From contig NC_134847.1 of NCBI RefSeq assembly GCF_965363235.1, positions 64,542,144-64,606,143 on the forward strand: a DNA stretch of 64,000 bases. The letters run 5' to 3'. The first letter of the stretch is position 1; each line of letters opens with the position of its first letter. The stretch comes from Mytilus galloprovincialis (taxonomy: Eukaryota; Mollusca; Bivalvia; Mytilida; Mytilidae). A program made the translations under genes and the position numbers. This document shows, one piece after another, positions 1-11,200 of this stretch. Under the pieces are notes generated by a model that saw only the letters and a program-made list of their open reading frames with translations, was not told the DNA's origin and ran no database searches.

Positions 1-305
1 ATGACAAACACTTATTCACCTAACTAGCATATGACAAAATATTCACCTAACTAGCATATGACAAACACTTATTCATGTAACTAGCATATGACAAACACTT
101 ATTCACCTAACTAGCATATGACAAACACTTATTCACCTAACTAGCATATGACAAACACTTATTCACCTAACTAGCATATGACAAACACTTATTCACCTAA
201 CTAGCATATGTCAAACAACGTTTCACCAAACTAGCATAAGACTAATACTTTTTAGCATATGACAAATATTGTTCACCTTACTAGCATATGACAAACACTG
301 CTTTA
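1..305. repeat. Satellite block 1, about 30-bp monomer
   Basis: Tandem copies of a monomer reading cctaactagcatatgacaaa plus about ten more bases. The first ~230 bp are nearly identical; the rest decays toward 305. The block reaches the window edge, so its full length is unknown. It is the same family as the larger array at 2963-4990. Confidence 0.95.
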
Positions 306-947
306 CTTAATGCTTTCGCTCCCAATCCCAGCTGTAGGCATGATGGCGACAACCATTCTTTGATGGCACGTATGACCCTCCATACTTTTTTTAACTGCCC
401 CAGCTGAACTGTCATGATAGCAGGGACTTCAACCAAGCAGTTCATGGTCCACAAACTCTTCTCAGATGTCTGTTTAAGAAATTATGGCACTTTAAAAGCT
501 GTTTAAGAGTTCAAAATCGGAAAAACATGAAAAGTAGCCAAAATCAGGTGGGGGTGGGCATCTTTTGATGGTCACTATGTAACTGGTAGTCACTGTAGGT
601 ATAAACTATTATCATAAATGCATGCATATGTGGTATAGGAACACAAAGAGGTATAATATGGCCAATAGGAATCTAGTCTGTAAAATCTAGATCACTGTTT
701 TGTCAAAAATCTTTAAAAAATGGACATTTAGGCAGACCTGACTTGACAATAATAATTCCCTTAGCAAGACACTTTAGTCCCATATACTCCCAGTCAACAT
801 GAATGGACTGCTGTAACAATAGGGTAATACTTGAATGACAAAGAAACAGTCTGGTCAATGTTCACCTCTCAAGGTCGTTTTAAAATGAAAAAAATAGACT
901 GAAAATGACCATTTTTCAGTGGGGTGGGTTCAAACCCACCAGAAAAT
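306..947. other. Non-coding stretch, no gene seen
   Basis: No credible ORF or splice-flanked exon was found here. A perfect small hairpin (GGTGGG, loop TTCAAA, CCCACC) lies at 923-940, just before the LTR element. Confidence 0.6.
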
Positions 948-952
948 ATTCC

Positions 953-1089
953 TAAAACGTTGCATGTTCTAGTAATGTAATCGATCTATATAATGCCCAA
1001 GTATACAAGTGACACGTCACAAAGTCTTGACTTTACAATATAAGACCTAAGTGACGTTCCCACGTTGTGTTCGCGCCATATTTACAACA
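953..1089 (-). repeat. LTR, 3' copy relative to the minus-strand element
   Basis: 137 bp, beginning taaaacgttgcatg and ending tttacaaca on the plus strand; read on the minus strand it starts TGTTGTAAA. The same-length partner is at 2659-2795. Confidence 0.88.
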
Positions 1090-1354
1090 TTCTGGGGGCC
1101 GCAAAAAGTTAAAATTCTATATGAAATACAATCTCAAATTTGAATAAGAAATTTCAAATTAATCATATTTACGCTTGAAAATTAAAGTCTCTTTGTATAG
1201 AAAATAATAACTGTCTCTGTATAGTGGTATTAAAATTTGACACTTTTTTAAACACTTCAATTACGATTCACAGTTTATATAAAAAGGGGTAGTTAACAGT
1301 TCACATCCGTTCTTTATCATCTCAATTTGATTGTAGATTCATCCTCACCAATTT

Positions 1355-2257
1355 TTAATCTTGCGTGAAGTCTTGGACGGTCGCTTGTCTTGTACTGTAC
1401 TTTTGTTCACACGCATCTTCTTTTTTTCTAACTCGGTGGTGTGGTATGTATTGTTTTGTTTTTCTGTTACTTCCCTCGTTATCAATTCTTCCAACGAAAC
1501 TTCTTTGCTCTTTGTTCTTTATTGTATTGTCATAAGCTTTCGCGATACTTGTTTCCTTTAACGGACCGGATAGAAGGTAGCCTAGATTTGATTTTACTGC
1601 TGTAGGTCCATGTCCGCAGATGATTTTGTCTCCAACAAACTGCCAATAGTAATCTGCTCCTATCAAAACGTCAATTTCGAATATACTTTCGTCTGTGATC
1701 GGATTAGCCAGATTTAATCCTTGTAAATACATGTACTTGTTTTCAGTCAAGTCTAAATTGCGGATATTATTTTTTAACGGAACGGCTATTTTCGGTACGA
1801 TAAGTACATCCATTGGTATTTTCTGTTTCGTCTCTGTCTCGACCAGTAATGTACCTTTACCTAGGTGCTGTATAGTATTGCCAGTGTCTCCAAAGCATGA
1901 TAGTTGTATAGTTTCTGTGTTGTCAACTTTTAATTTTAGTTTCATAGCAAGATCTTCTGTTATGAACAAACGTTGCGCACCTTCATCAAAAAGTATACTT
2001 GCATCGATACCTATATGATCGGACCAAACGGGTGCAACTGCTGTTTTTAATAATACGGTAGAATGTTCCTTATGCGATGTGTGAAGAAATTTTGTGTCGT
2101 CTTCTGTTTTTCTCTCATTATCATTCACAATGTTAACGTTTAAGAATTGTGTTGATTCAGTAAAATGCTCGTGTTCATGTTCGTCATTTCCGGTACGATT
2201 TGCGATTTGATTCGTGTAAATTCCACTTTGGACATAATTACTTCTGTTATCAACCAT
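1355..2257 (-). pseudogene. BEL/Pao aspartic protease (DUF1758) ORF, remnant polyprotein
   Basis: A 300-residue ORF. Residues ~80-235 resemble the DUF1758 retropepsin domain of BEL/Pao polyproteins: an active-site-like FDEGAQRLFIT segment, a middle GADYYW motif, and the closing GYLLSGP motif that usually ends this domain. The catalytic triad reads D-E-G rather than D-S/T-G, a variant I recall in invertebrate BEL copies (from memory). The ORF stops soon after the domain, where reverse transcriptase would normally follow. It is in a different frame from the gag-like fragment upstream. It is part of the deleted element and unlikely to be a host gene. Confidence 0.8.
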
Positions 2258-2337
2258 TGATTCATAGCATATGCTAGTATGATGTTTTCAATACATGAAG
2301 TTGGAATAAAAGGTGGTGCTTCATAATTTAATGTTTG

Positions 2338-2649
2338 TTATGATGAAGTAGACTGCTGATTTTTATGATTTATCAAATTGTCTAAACTGTGTATGAATAT
2401 ACGCAAGTGTTTTAGTTTAGTTTCTAAATCTAAAGTATACTCATCTGTGATGAGAATTTCTTCTTCAATATCCTCTGCATCGATTGCACTTATAATTTGT
2501 TGATTTAAATCTTCCAAAAGTTTCTTCTTTTGTTCCACACTTTCGAATGTTGCTAGAAGATCTACCCTGGCTAACTCCGCTTCATTTTTCCGTAAATGTC
2601 TTGTAACTACACTTCTGTTCAATTTCCTAATCGATTTCAAATTATTCAA
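2338..2649 (-). pseudogene. BEL/Pao gag-like N-terminal fragment
   Basis: A 103-residue ORF starting about 10 bp inside the 5' LTR boundary (2659). It is charged and helical, with coiled-coil-like stretches (VEQKKKLLEDLNQQI; LETKLKHLRIFIHSLDNL), as in the N-terminal region of BEL/Pao gag proteins. It ends in a stop before the protease ORF, so most of gag is missing. Confidence 0.6.
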
Positions 2650-2658
2650 ATTAAGGAA

Positions 2659-2795
2659 TAAAACGTTGCATGTTCTAATAATGTAATCGATCTATATAAT
2701 GCCCAAGTATACAAAATACACGTCACAAAGTCTTGACGTTACAATATAAGACCTAAGTGACGTTCCCGCATTGTGTTCGCGCCTTATTTACAACA
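2659..2795 (-). repeat. LTR, 5' copy relative to the minus-strand element
   Basis: 137 bp, about 94% identical to 953-1089. On the minus strand it carries a TATA-like TTATATAG near the middle. It is followed by the second attcc target duplication at 2796-2800. Confidence 0.88.
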
Positions 2796-2962
2796 ATTCC
2801 ACCTCCCACCCCACGCCATCCGCCCCAAAATCTCAATATATAGTTAAATAGATGAGCATCAGTTACACCATCAGGAGTCTGCTAACTTGCATATAATTTG
2901 CATATGATTGCAAATTTTTCGAAAATACCTTATTTTCCAGAAATCTCTTGGGGTTGAATGAG

Positions 2963-4990
2963 TTAACAAGCATATGAAAAACACTATTTCACCTAACTAG
3001 CATATGACAAATTTTCTTCACCTAACAAGCATATGACAAACATTGTTGACCTAACTAGCATATTACATACACTATTTCACCTAACAAGCATATGACATAC
3101 ACTATTTCACCTAACAAGCATATGACAAACATTGTTGACCTAACAAGCATATGACATACACTATTTCACCTAACAAGCATATGACAAACATTGTTGACCT
3201 AACTAGCATATTACATACACTATTTCACCTAACTAGCATATTACATACACTATTTCACCTAACTAGCATATTACATACACTATTTCACCTAACAAGCATA
3301 TGACAAACATTGTTGACCTAACTAGCATATTACACACACTATTTCACCTAACAAGCATATGACATACACTATTTCACCTAACAAGCATATGACAAACATT
3401 GTTGACCTAACTAGCATATTACATACACTATTTCACCTAACAAGCATATGACATACACTATTTCACCTAACAAGCATATGACAAACATTGTTGACCTAAC
3501 TAGCATATTACATACACTATTTCACCTAACAAGCATATGACATACACTATTTCACCTAACAAGCATATGACAAACATTGTTGACCTAACTAGCATATTAC
3601 ATACACTATTTCACCTAACAAGCATATGACATACACTATTTCACCTAACAAGCATATGACAAACATTGTTGACCTAACTAGCATATGACATACACTATTT
3701 CACCTAACAAGCATATGACAAACATTGTTGACCTAACTAGCATATTACATACACTATTTCACCTAACTAGCATATTACATACACTATTTCACCTAACTAG
3801 CATATTACATACACTATTTCACCTAACTAGCATATTACATACACTATTTCACCTAACAAGCATATGACAAACATTGTTGACCTAACTAGCATATTACACA
3901 CACTATTTCACCTAACAAGCATATGACATACACTATTTCACCTAACAAGCATATGACAAACATTGTTGACCTAACTAGCATATTACATACACTATTTCAC
4001 CTAACAAGCATATGACATACACTATTTCACCTAACAAGCATATGACAAACATTGTTGACCTAACTAGCATATTACATACACTATTTCACCTAACAAGCAT
4101 ATGACATACACTATTTCACCTAACAAGCATATGACAAACATTGTTGACCTAACTAGCATATTACATACACTATTTCACCTAACAAGCATATGACATACAC
4201 TATTTCACCTAACAAGCATATGACAAACATTGTTGACCTAACAAGCATATGACATACACTATTTCACCTAACAAGCATATGACAAACATTGTTGACCTAA
4301 CTAGCATATTACATACACTATTTCACCTAACTAGCATATTACATACACTATTTCACCTAACAAGCATATTACATACACTATTTCACCTAACAAGCATATG
4401 ACAAACATTGTTGACCTAACTAGCATATTACATACACTATTTCACCTAACAAGCATATGACATACACTATTTCACCTAACAAGCATATGACAAACATTGT
4501 TGACCTAACAAGCATATGACATACACTATTTCACCTAACAAGCATATGACAAACATTGTTGACCTAACTAGCATATTACATACACTATTTCACCTAACTA
4601 GCATATTACATACACTATTTCACCTAACAAGCATATGACAAACATTGTTGACCTAACAAGCATATGACATACACTATTTCACCTAACAAGCATATGACAA
4701 ACATTGTTGACCTAACAAGCATATTACATACACTATTTCACCTAACAAGCATATGACAAACATTGTTCACCTAACTAGCATATTACATACACTATTTCAC
4801 CTAACTAGCATATTACATACACTATTTCACCTAACAAGCATAACACAAATATAATATTGTTCACCTTACTAGCATATGATAAACACTGTTTTATTTAACA
4901 AGTATATGAAAATTTTCTTCATCTTACTAGCATATGACAAACATTGTTCACCTAACTAGCATATGACAAACACTGATTTACCTAACAAGC
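2963..4990. repeat. Satellite block 2 with higher-order structure
   Basis: About 2 kb of 29- and 30-bp monomers. Three variants recur in order: cctaacaagcatatgacata-type (30 bp), cctaacaagcatatgacaaa-type (29 bp) and cctaactagcatattacata-type (30 bp). Together they give an ~89-bp higher-order unit, interspersed with homogeneous runs. The last ~150 bp are diverged. Short ORFs in the array only reflect its periodicity. Confidence 0.95.
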
Positions 4991-5091
4991 AAAAAGCCAT
5001 TGTGGATTATAGTCCTGCCAATTACTAACTGCATTATCTACAAATATTTATTGATTTCAGCCAAATAATTATTTTTTGCTTTTGATTTTAG

Positions 5092-5293
5092 CTATATATA
5101 ATTTTGGACAAAAGAAGAACCTTTGTGATTTTGTGATAAACAGTACAGAACAACGATTAGGTTACATTGTATCGCCAACGTACCCAGGAATGTATCCAGA
5201 CAATCTTCATTGTAGTTATACTCTTGTAGGCAAGATAGGACAGAGGATCAGAATCAAATTTCTAGATTTTTCACTTTTCCAAGGTGGAGATTA
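5092..5293 (+). CDS. CUB gene, exon a: first half of CUB1
   Basis: Acceptor ttttgattttag, donor gtaagt. Encodes IYNFGQKKNLCDF through DFSLFQGGD, with the first two CUB cysteines, the SPTYPGMYPDN motif and a possible N-glycosylation site (NST). There is no in-frame ATG; the exon begins in phase 1. Confidence 0.88.
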
Positions 5294-8200
5294 GTAAGTA
5301 CTGGCCAAGATTTGTGGAATTATTATTTTCGTGGTTACATGTACCACTTATTGTGGATTACGGAAAATTTTCATAAATATTTGACTGTGAGGTGTTTGCC
5401 AAAGTCTGCACATAAGCCAATAGAAAATGTGTACTTTGCTGAATATTAAAATTAACCAGTACACCCATGAAATACTAGAAAATTAGTATACATGTATAAT
5501 GAACACACAGTATCGGAATATTGTCTTATTCCTATTTTCTTGCAAATAGAAAAGTACTGTAGATTCCTTTGTTATCATTGATGAAAAAAAATATGGTGAC
5601 ATTAATGGTTTAAACATAATCTAAAAATTGTAAAATGTTGAATATTTTGTGATCATTTACCATATAAAATCCATGAAATATAAAAAAAAATGAGATGTGG
5701 CATGATTGCCAATGAGACACTACTATCAACCAGTGTTCAAATGACGAAGATATAAGCATTTATAGGTCACTGAATGGCATTTAACATTGAGAAAGACTGA
5801 TACCATTAAGTATTAGTTTATCACAGTATATTCAGATAGATGTAGAAGCTTTTCATCAATGTAAATATCTCAGAGAGAAAAAGTATAATACAGGTCAACT
5901 TAGTCAAACGGTTCCTTGTCTGTCACTAGATATTTCTATTTTTAGTTACCCTAACAAATTTTATCAGTTCTGAGTTAATTATACCCCCGCTTTAAAAAAG
6001 GGGGGGTATACTGTTTTACCTCTGTCTGTCCGTCCGTCAGTTCGTCCATCAGTCCGTCCATCAGTCCGTCAGTCCGTCAGTCCGTCAGTCCGTCCGTCAG
6101 TCAGTCCGTCCCATGAAACTTTCGTCACATTTTTCTCAGGAACTACACATCCACCCTTTCTGTAATTTGGTATCAACATTTATATATGTCAGCCATACCG
6201 TGTGATGCGTTTTCAGATTCATCACTTGACAACTTCCTGTTTACCGAACACTTGTCTGATTTTACACATGATAGCCAAGTTGAAAATTTTCGTCACATTT
6301 TTCTCAGGAACTACAATACAAGGATTTCTGAAATTTGGTTTCAGGATTTATATAAGTCAGCTATACCGTGTGATGCGTTTTCAGATTCATCACTCGACAA
6401 CTTCCTGTTTACCGAACACTTGTATGATTTTACACATGATAGCCAAGTTGAAAATTTTCGTCACATTTTTCTCAGGAACTACAATACAAGGATTTCTGAA
6501 ATTTGGTTTCAGGATTTATATAAGTCAGCTATACCGTGTGATGCGTTTTCAGATTCATCACTCGACAACTTCCTGTTTACCGAACACTTGTATGATTTTA
6601 CACATGATAGCCAAGTTGAAAATTTTCGTCACATTTTTCTCAGGAACTACAATACAATGATTTCTGAAATTTGGTTTCAGGATTTATATAAGTCAGCTAT
6701 ACCGTGTGATGCGTTTTCAGATTCATCACTCGACAACTTCCTGTTTACCGAACACTTGCATATTTTTACACTATTAATATTATCCACTTGCGGCGGGGGT
6801 ATCATCAGTGAGCAGTAGCTCGCAGTTTCACTTGTTATCACTTTTTCACTTCTTCTTGAATGAGCAACAGAAAGGATGCAACTATTGGAGCAGAAACTGC
6901 TAACCGTTATTGAGCATCCTTAGTTCCTGGTCTTTAATTATTAGTTTTCTGAATGTTGTCTGGTTGCTCATTATTGTTTGGTTGGTGTCTTTTTTCAGCT
7001 TTTGGTCTTTAATTGTACCCTTACTATCTATTTTTTTTAAAGCAATTGAATTGATTGAACAATGTTGGTTAATTTTTTATAGTACAACTGCCAATTTAAC
7101 AGACTAATTTTCATCAGAAAAATAATTAAATTTGTATCTTTTCCATCTAGATAAGGGATGATACAATTTGTGCCTACAGTAAATAGGACTTTTATATAAA
7201 AAAAATCTGTGTGACTGATATTTCACTTTTGCATCAAACGAAAGATATCTTTTACTAGAAAAAAAAGCATATTATAAATGTCAGTTCGTTATTATCTATC
7301 ATGCTACACAAGACGTGACATTTAATGTCCCTAAATCATTCACTTTATCATGTGATTAAACCTAATACACACAAACTTCAAACGATTTTTGATCTGAAAA
7401 TTAACAATTAAAATAGTTCCAGCGTTGCACAACAGGCACTAATGATGCAATAATGTCCTTATAAGGGAGGAAATTTTGACTTCATTATCTCATGCTAATG
7501 ACATTAAACATACAAACTGAAGATTATTTTATGAAAGACAATGTAGAGGTGGTTAAATTACGATCATAAACCTTTCACAGATTGTTGAGTTCTTCATTAG
7601 GGGAAAACGCAAAAAAAAAAGACTAAATCTGAAACTGCATGTAATGCATATGGCTTTAAATTGGTAATTCAAATAGATGTTAAAGAACTTGTACTAAACA
7701 ATCAATGGGTTCTAATAGCTTTTATACATGCAATACTGAGAAAATAATATCATTGTACAATTAAGTGACAATTTGTAAATTGGTTTGGTTGTACTTATAG
7801 TTTAAATAGTTATGTTATTTATGTTTTAGTACTAATTAGGGAATCTTATTTGTAAGCCAAGTTAATGGTTTATTGTGGAATGGATTGTGTCAGTGTCAAT
7901 ATGAAAATTAAACATTTATAACATTCCTTTCATTGTAATGAAGAATTTGACATTCTCACAGACTGACCAATTTTTTAAAAGTATAGAAAATATTATTACT
8001 ATTTTAAAATACCTAGTACCTCCAAATGAGGATGGACATCAGTGGCCAAGTGGTCTTAGTACTTCATCTACAGTCATCACCAGCCTGTCAATCATTGGTG
8101 CCTCCATAATCATATCAACACAAACACTTACGACTTCTCATCGTCTATGTGGCTCATTGTGTGTCATGCTGTCTTGAATAAAAAACGTGATAAGTCAGTT

Positions 8201-11200
8201 GCTGAACCTATGTTTAGTGCTGAAACGCCAAAAAAAAAAAGAATGATAAGTCTGTAACCATTCTACACCATGAACTAGTGAAGCAAATTTGCAAAACACA
8301 AAACTGTTAGTTATGTGTTCATCCTCACGTGTTTTGGAAGCTTTATTGGTATTCAACAATTCTTGACAAAGACCTTTTGGAGCAAAATATTGGACTTCCA
8401 ATTTTTTGTCTTTTAGATTTTTTCATCGTTTATGTTCTTTTAAGTTTTGAGGGGATCACTTACCGGTATATAGTTTTCATTTTACTTTTGACCTGACCAG
8501 TTCTTATTTTTGTGTACAAACAATGCTAGTTTAATAGAGCAACTTTTAAAATTTTTTAATGAGTACTAAAAAGAATCCTTAAATAAAAAATATTTTCTGA
8601 AATTCTTTCTATAGTGGTTTTCATGATGCAGATATTATTTTTTTTATTTTTTCCTATTTTTGTTACAGCTGTCCAATTGATTATGTGTTGATCCATGATG
8701 GAGGGAGTTCAAAGGGAGAAGAAATAGGAAGATTTTGTGGAAATTATAAAGATGTTGTGATTTATTCCTCGGAAAATTACTTATCGATAATATTTAGAAC
8801 TCAGAGTGGGAGAATAGACTCACTCAATGCTGATAATTTAGAAGGAGACGCTGACTTTTTATATAATAGAAGAGGCTTCAATATTTCTTTTGAATTCAGT
8901 GACAAGTTTGTAAAACCAGGTAAGAATAACTTCTGATGTTCCAATCTATTATCAATGCCTCCTGCCAACCACTAAATATGTGTTTACTGGACACGTGACA
9001 TGTTTTTAATGTAACATTTATATTATTTCTGAGTCTTATTTTCTGAACAGCAGATCATGTTTTTGAATACTTTACTACAATGCTGTCTGGTATAATTCAT
9101 GCGTTTCAGACAGAATTCCTATATGAAACTTTTTTAAGAAACGCAAACACAATGTGTTCCAGTTCTGCAGGTGTCTAATAATTTTTTAAATAAAATGTGA
9201 TGCTTGCTAATAGAGCAGTCATTTTTTTTTTAAATTGTATTGCATATCGAAATGCATTTTTTTAAACATTTTATTGACCTCTATTTTGTCATCAGTAACA
9301 ACAAATTTTTAAATTTGAAAAGCTTAGGTTGAACGGTTCATGAGTAAATACACAGACACGACTGGAAACACCATTTTCAATCTTTCAAGAGCCATAACTC
9401 CTAAATGGTAAAAGTCAAAATCATCATTATTGAACTTGACCTCCATTATGTTATCAGGAACAACTTATTCAAATTTTAAAAGCTTTGGTTGAACAGTTCA
9501 TGAGTAAATGCACGGACACGACTGAAAACACCATTTTTCAATCTTTCAAGAACCATAACTCCGTAACGGTAAAAGTCAAAATCGTCATTATTTAAATTGA
9601 CCTCCATTTTGTTGTCAGTAACAACATATCAAAATTTTAAAAGCTTTGGTAGAATGGTTGATGAGTAAATGCACACACAACATTTGGCTGCCGCCCGCCT
9701 GACCAACTGGCCGCCAGCTGTACATCCCCAAATCAATAACTGACATTTTTGTCATAAAAATCCGGTTAAAAATTCTAAATCATATACGATTGTCTGTTTT
9801 ATTATTTCAGCCTTTTCAAGAACTGGTGGTGACCACATTCAACATATTAAAGGAACAGGTAAACATATACACATAAAGTGCTTTAAGGAATTGATACAAA
9901 GGCTGACTACAACTTACATAAAAAACGATGTACAAATCAGTTATTTATATATGGCCTTGTTTATCCAAGGTAACATTTGTTAGGATTTTTATCATTTTAC
10001 ACATTTATAAATCTTCAAACTGCATACCTTTTTTTTGGAGGAACCAAAGTAACCCTGGTAGACTACCAACATTTTTTAAATAGTTAGGAGCAAATACTGA
10101 TAGATTTTAAAGTACACATATCATTTTTAGCTACCAGCATAAGAAAAAACACTGACATCGGCTGTATGGTACAAAATAAAGAGATGTGGAATAATTACAA
10201 ACTATGAGACTATTATCCAAGAGACACTAAATGAGAGAATTAAAGCAGCTATAGGTCACTGTACAACCTTCAATTAATTACTGACAAATACCAGTACTTT
10301 AATGTATACAAAGTGATTAAGCCTCATTTACCAACCACGCTGATGATAGGTTATACCCAAACTCATTCAATTGAAAACTTTTCTCTAACTAATCTGTTTT
10401 AATATCAAAATCTGGTAGTCATTATAATAAACATTGCTCATGTAAAACAGCCTAGTATAAGCAAGCTTACCTTAAAGTTCAATAGCTGATATGTATGTTT
10501 TTTAAGCTTGTCATAAAATTAGAAATTAGAAAAAAAGAATTAACAAATAGCAAGAAAACCTATTATAGTAATACTTCTTTGACTTATATGTAAGTCCCCT
10601 GTACACTAGTTAAATTGTTATTCATACCACCAAGACCTACAGAGTTACATTAACTCTAAGGTGGTAAATCTGTTAGCTTACAGAAAGTAGATTTGATAGA
10701 ATTTCATGAATGGTTATCTTATATGAGCTTGTTATACTAATTATTAAACTAGATGACTTCCTTCAATACAACCTTTTCTTATAATTTACAGCCTGTGATG
10801 TTAGAATCAGTAGTAGGAAACGTTCCTTCGGTACATTGACTTCACCTGGTTACCCTTCAGATGTACCTCCAAATGTTACCTGTAATTATTACCTAGATGG
10901 TATGAGAAACAGGAAAGTTCTAGAAAAAGTATCGATATCTTTTAAAGATTTTGAAGTTCCTGGTCAAATGCCATAGTAAGTATTCAATTGTGTGGACAAT
11001 ATTTTTCTATATTCATGATTTCTAGACTTTTGTCAAAGTTTAGAATCCACGTGTTGATATAATCTATTGATAGAATGTAAAAACTAAATAGTCATTATTA
11101 AGTTTGAAATATGTAAAAGTAAACTGAAATTAAACAGAGTAAAAGGAATGGGAGAAGAAAACGATAAAAGATGCTAAGGGCAGAGGCAATAAGGGGTCTA

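Larger units (their letters stand above)
953..2795 (-). mobile_element. Short BEL/Pao-type LTR retroelement, internally deleted
   Basis: Two direct repeats of 137 bp (953-1089 and 2659-2795) bound an element of 1843 bp. It is flanked by a perfect 5-bp duplication, attcc, at 948-952 and 2796-2800. The interior, read on the minus strand, holds a gag-like N-terminal fragment and then a DUF1758-like retropepsin ORF. No reverse transcriptase, RNase H or integrase is present, so the copy cannot be autonomous. The LTRs differ at about 8 of 137 positions, which suggests an old insertion. I could not identify a convincing primer-binding site or polypurine tract. It sits between two blocks of the same satellite. 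Confidence 0.88.

Noticed and set aside
923..940. tRNA T-arm-like GGTGGGTTCAAACCCACC
   Set aside because: No matching acceptor, D or anticodon arm nearby; only a simple hairpin.
3685..3867. ORF inside the satellite coding a perfect short peptide repeat
   Set aside because: The frame stays open only because of the 30-bp period; no start context, splice signals or conservation.
1..4990. CRISPR-like array of regular repeats
   Set aside because: The units are contiguous satellite monomers without unique spacers, in a clearly eukaryotic sequence.
6186..6818. 210-codon ORF as a repeat protein gene
   Set aside because: It lies wholly in a MITE-like repeat with 168-bp units, and an overlapping frame is open too; no independent evidence for coding.
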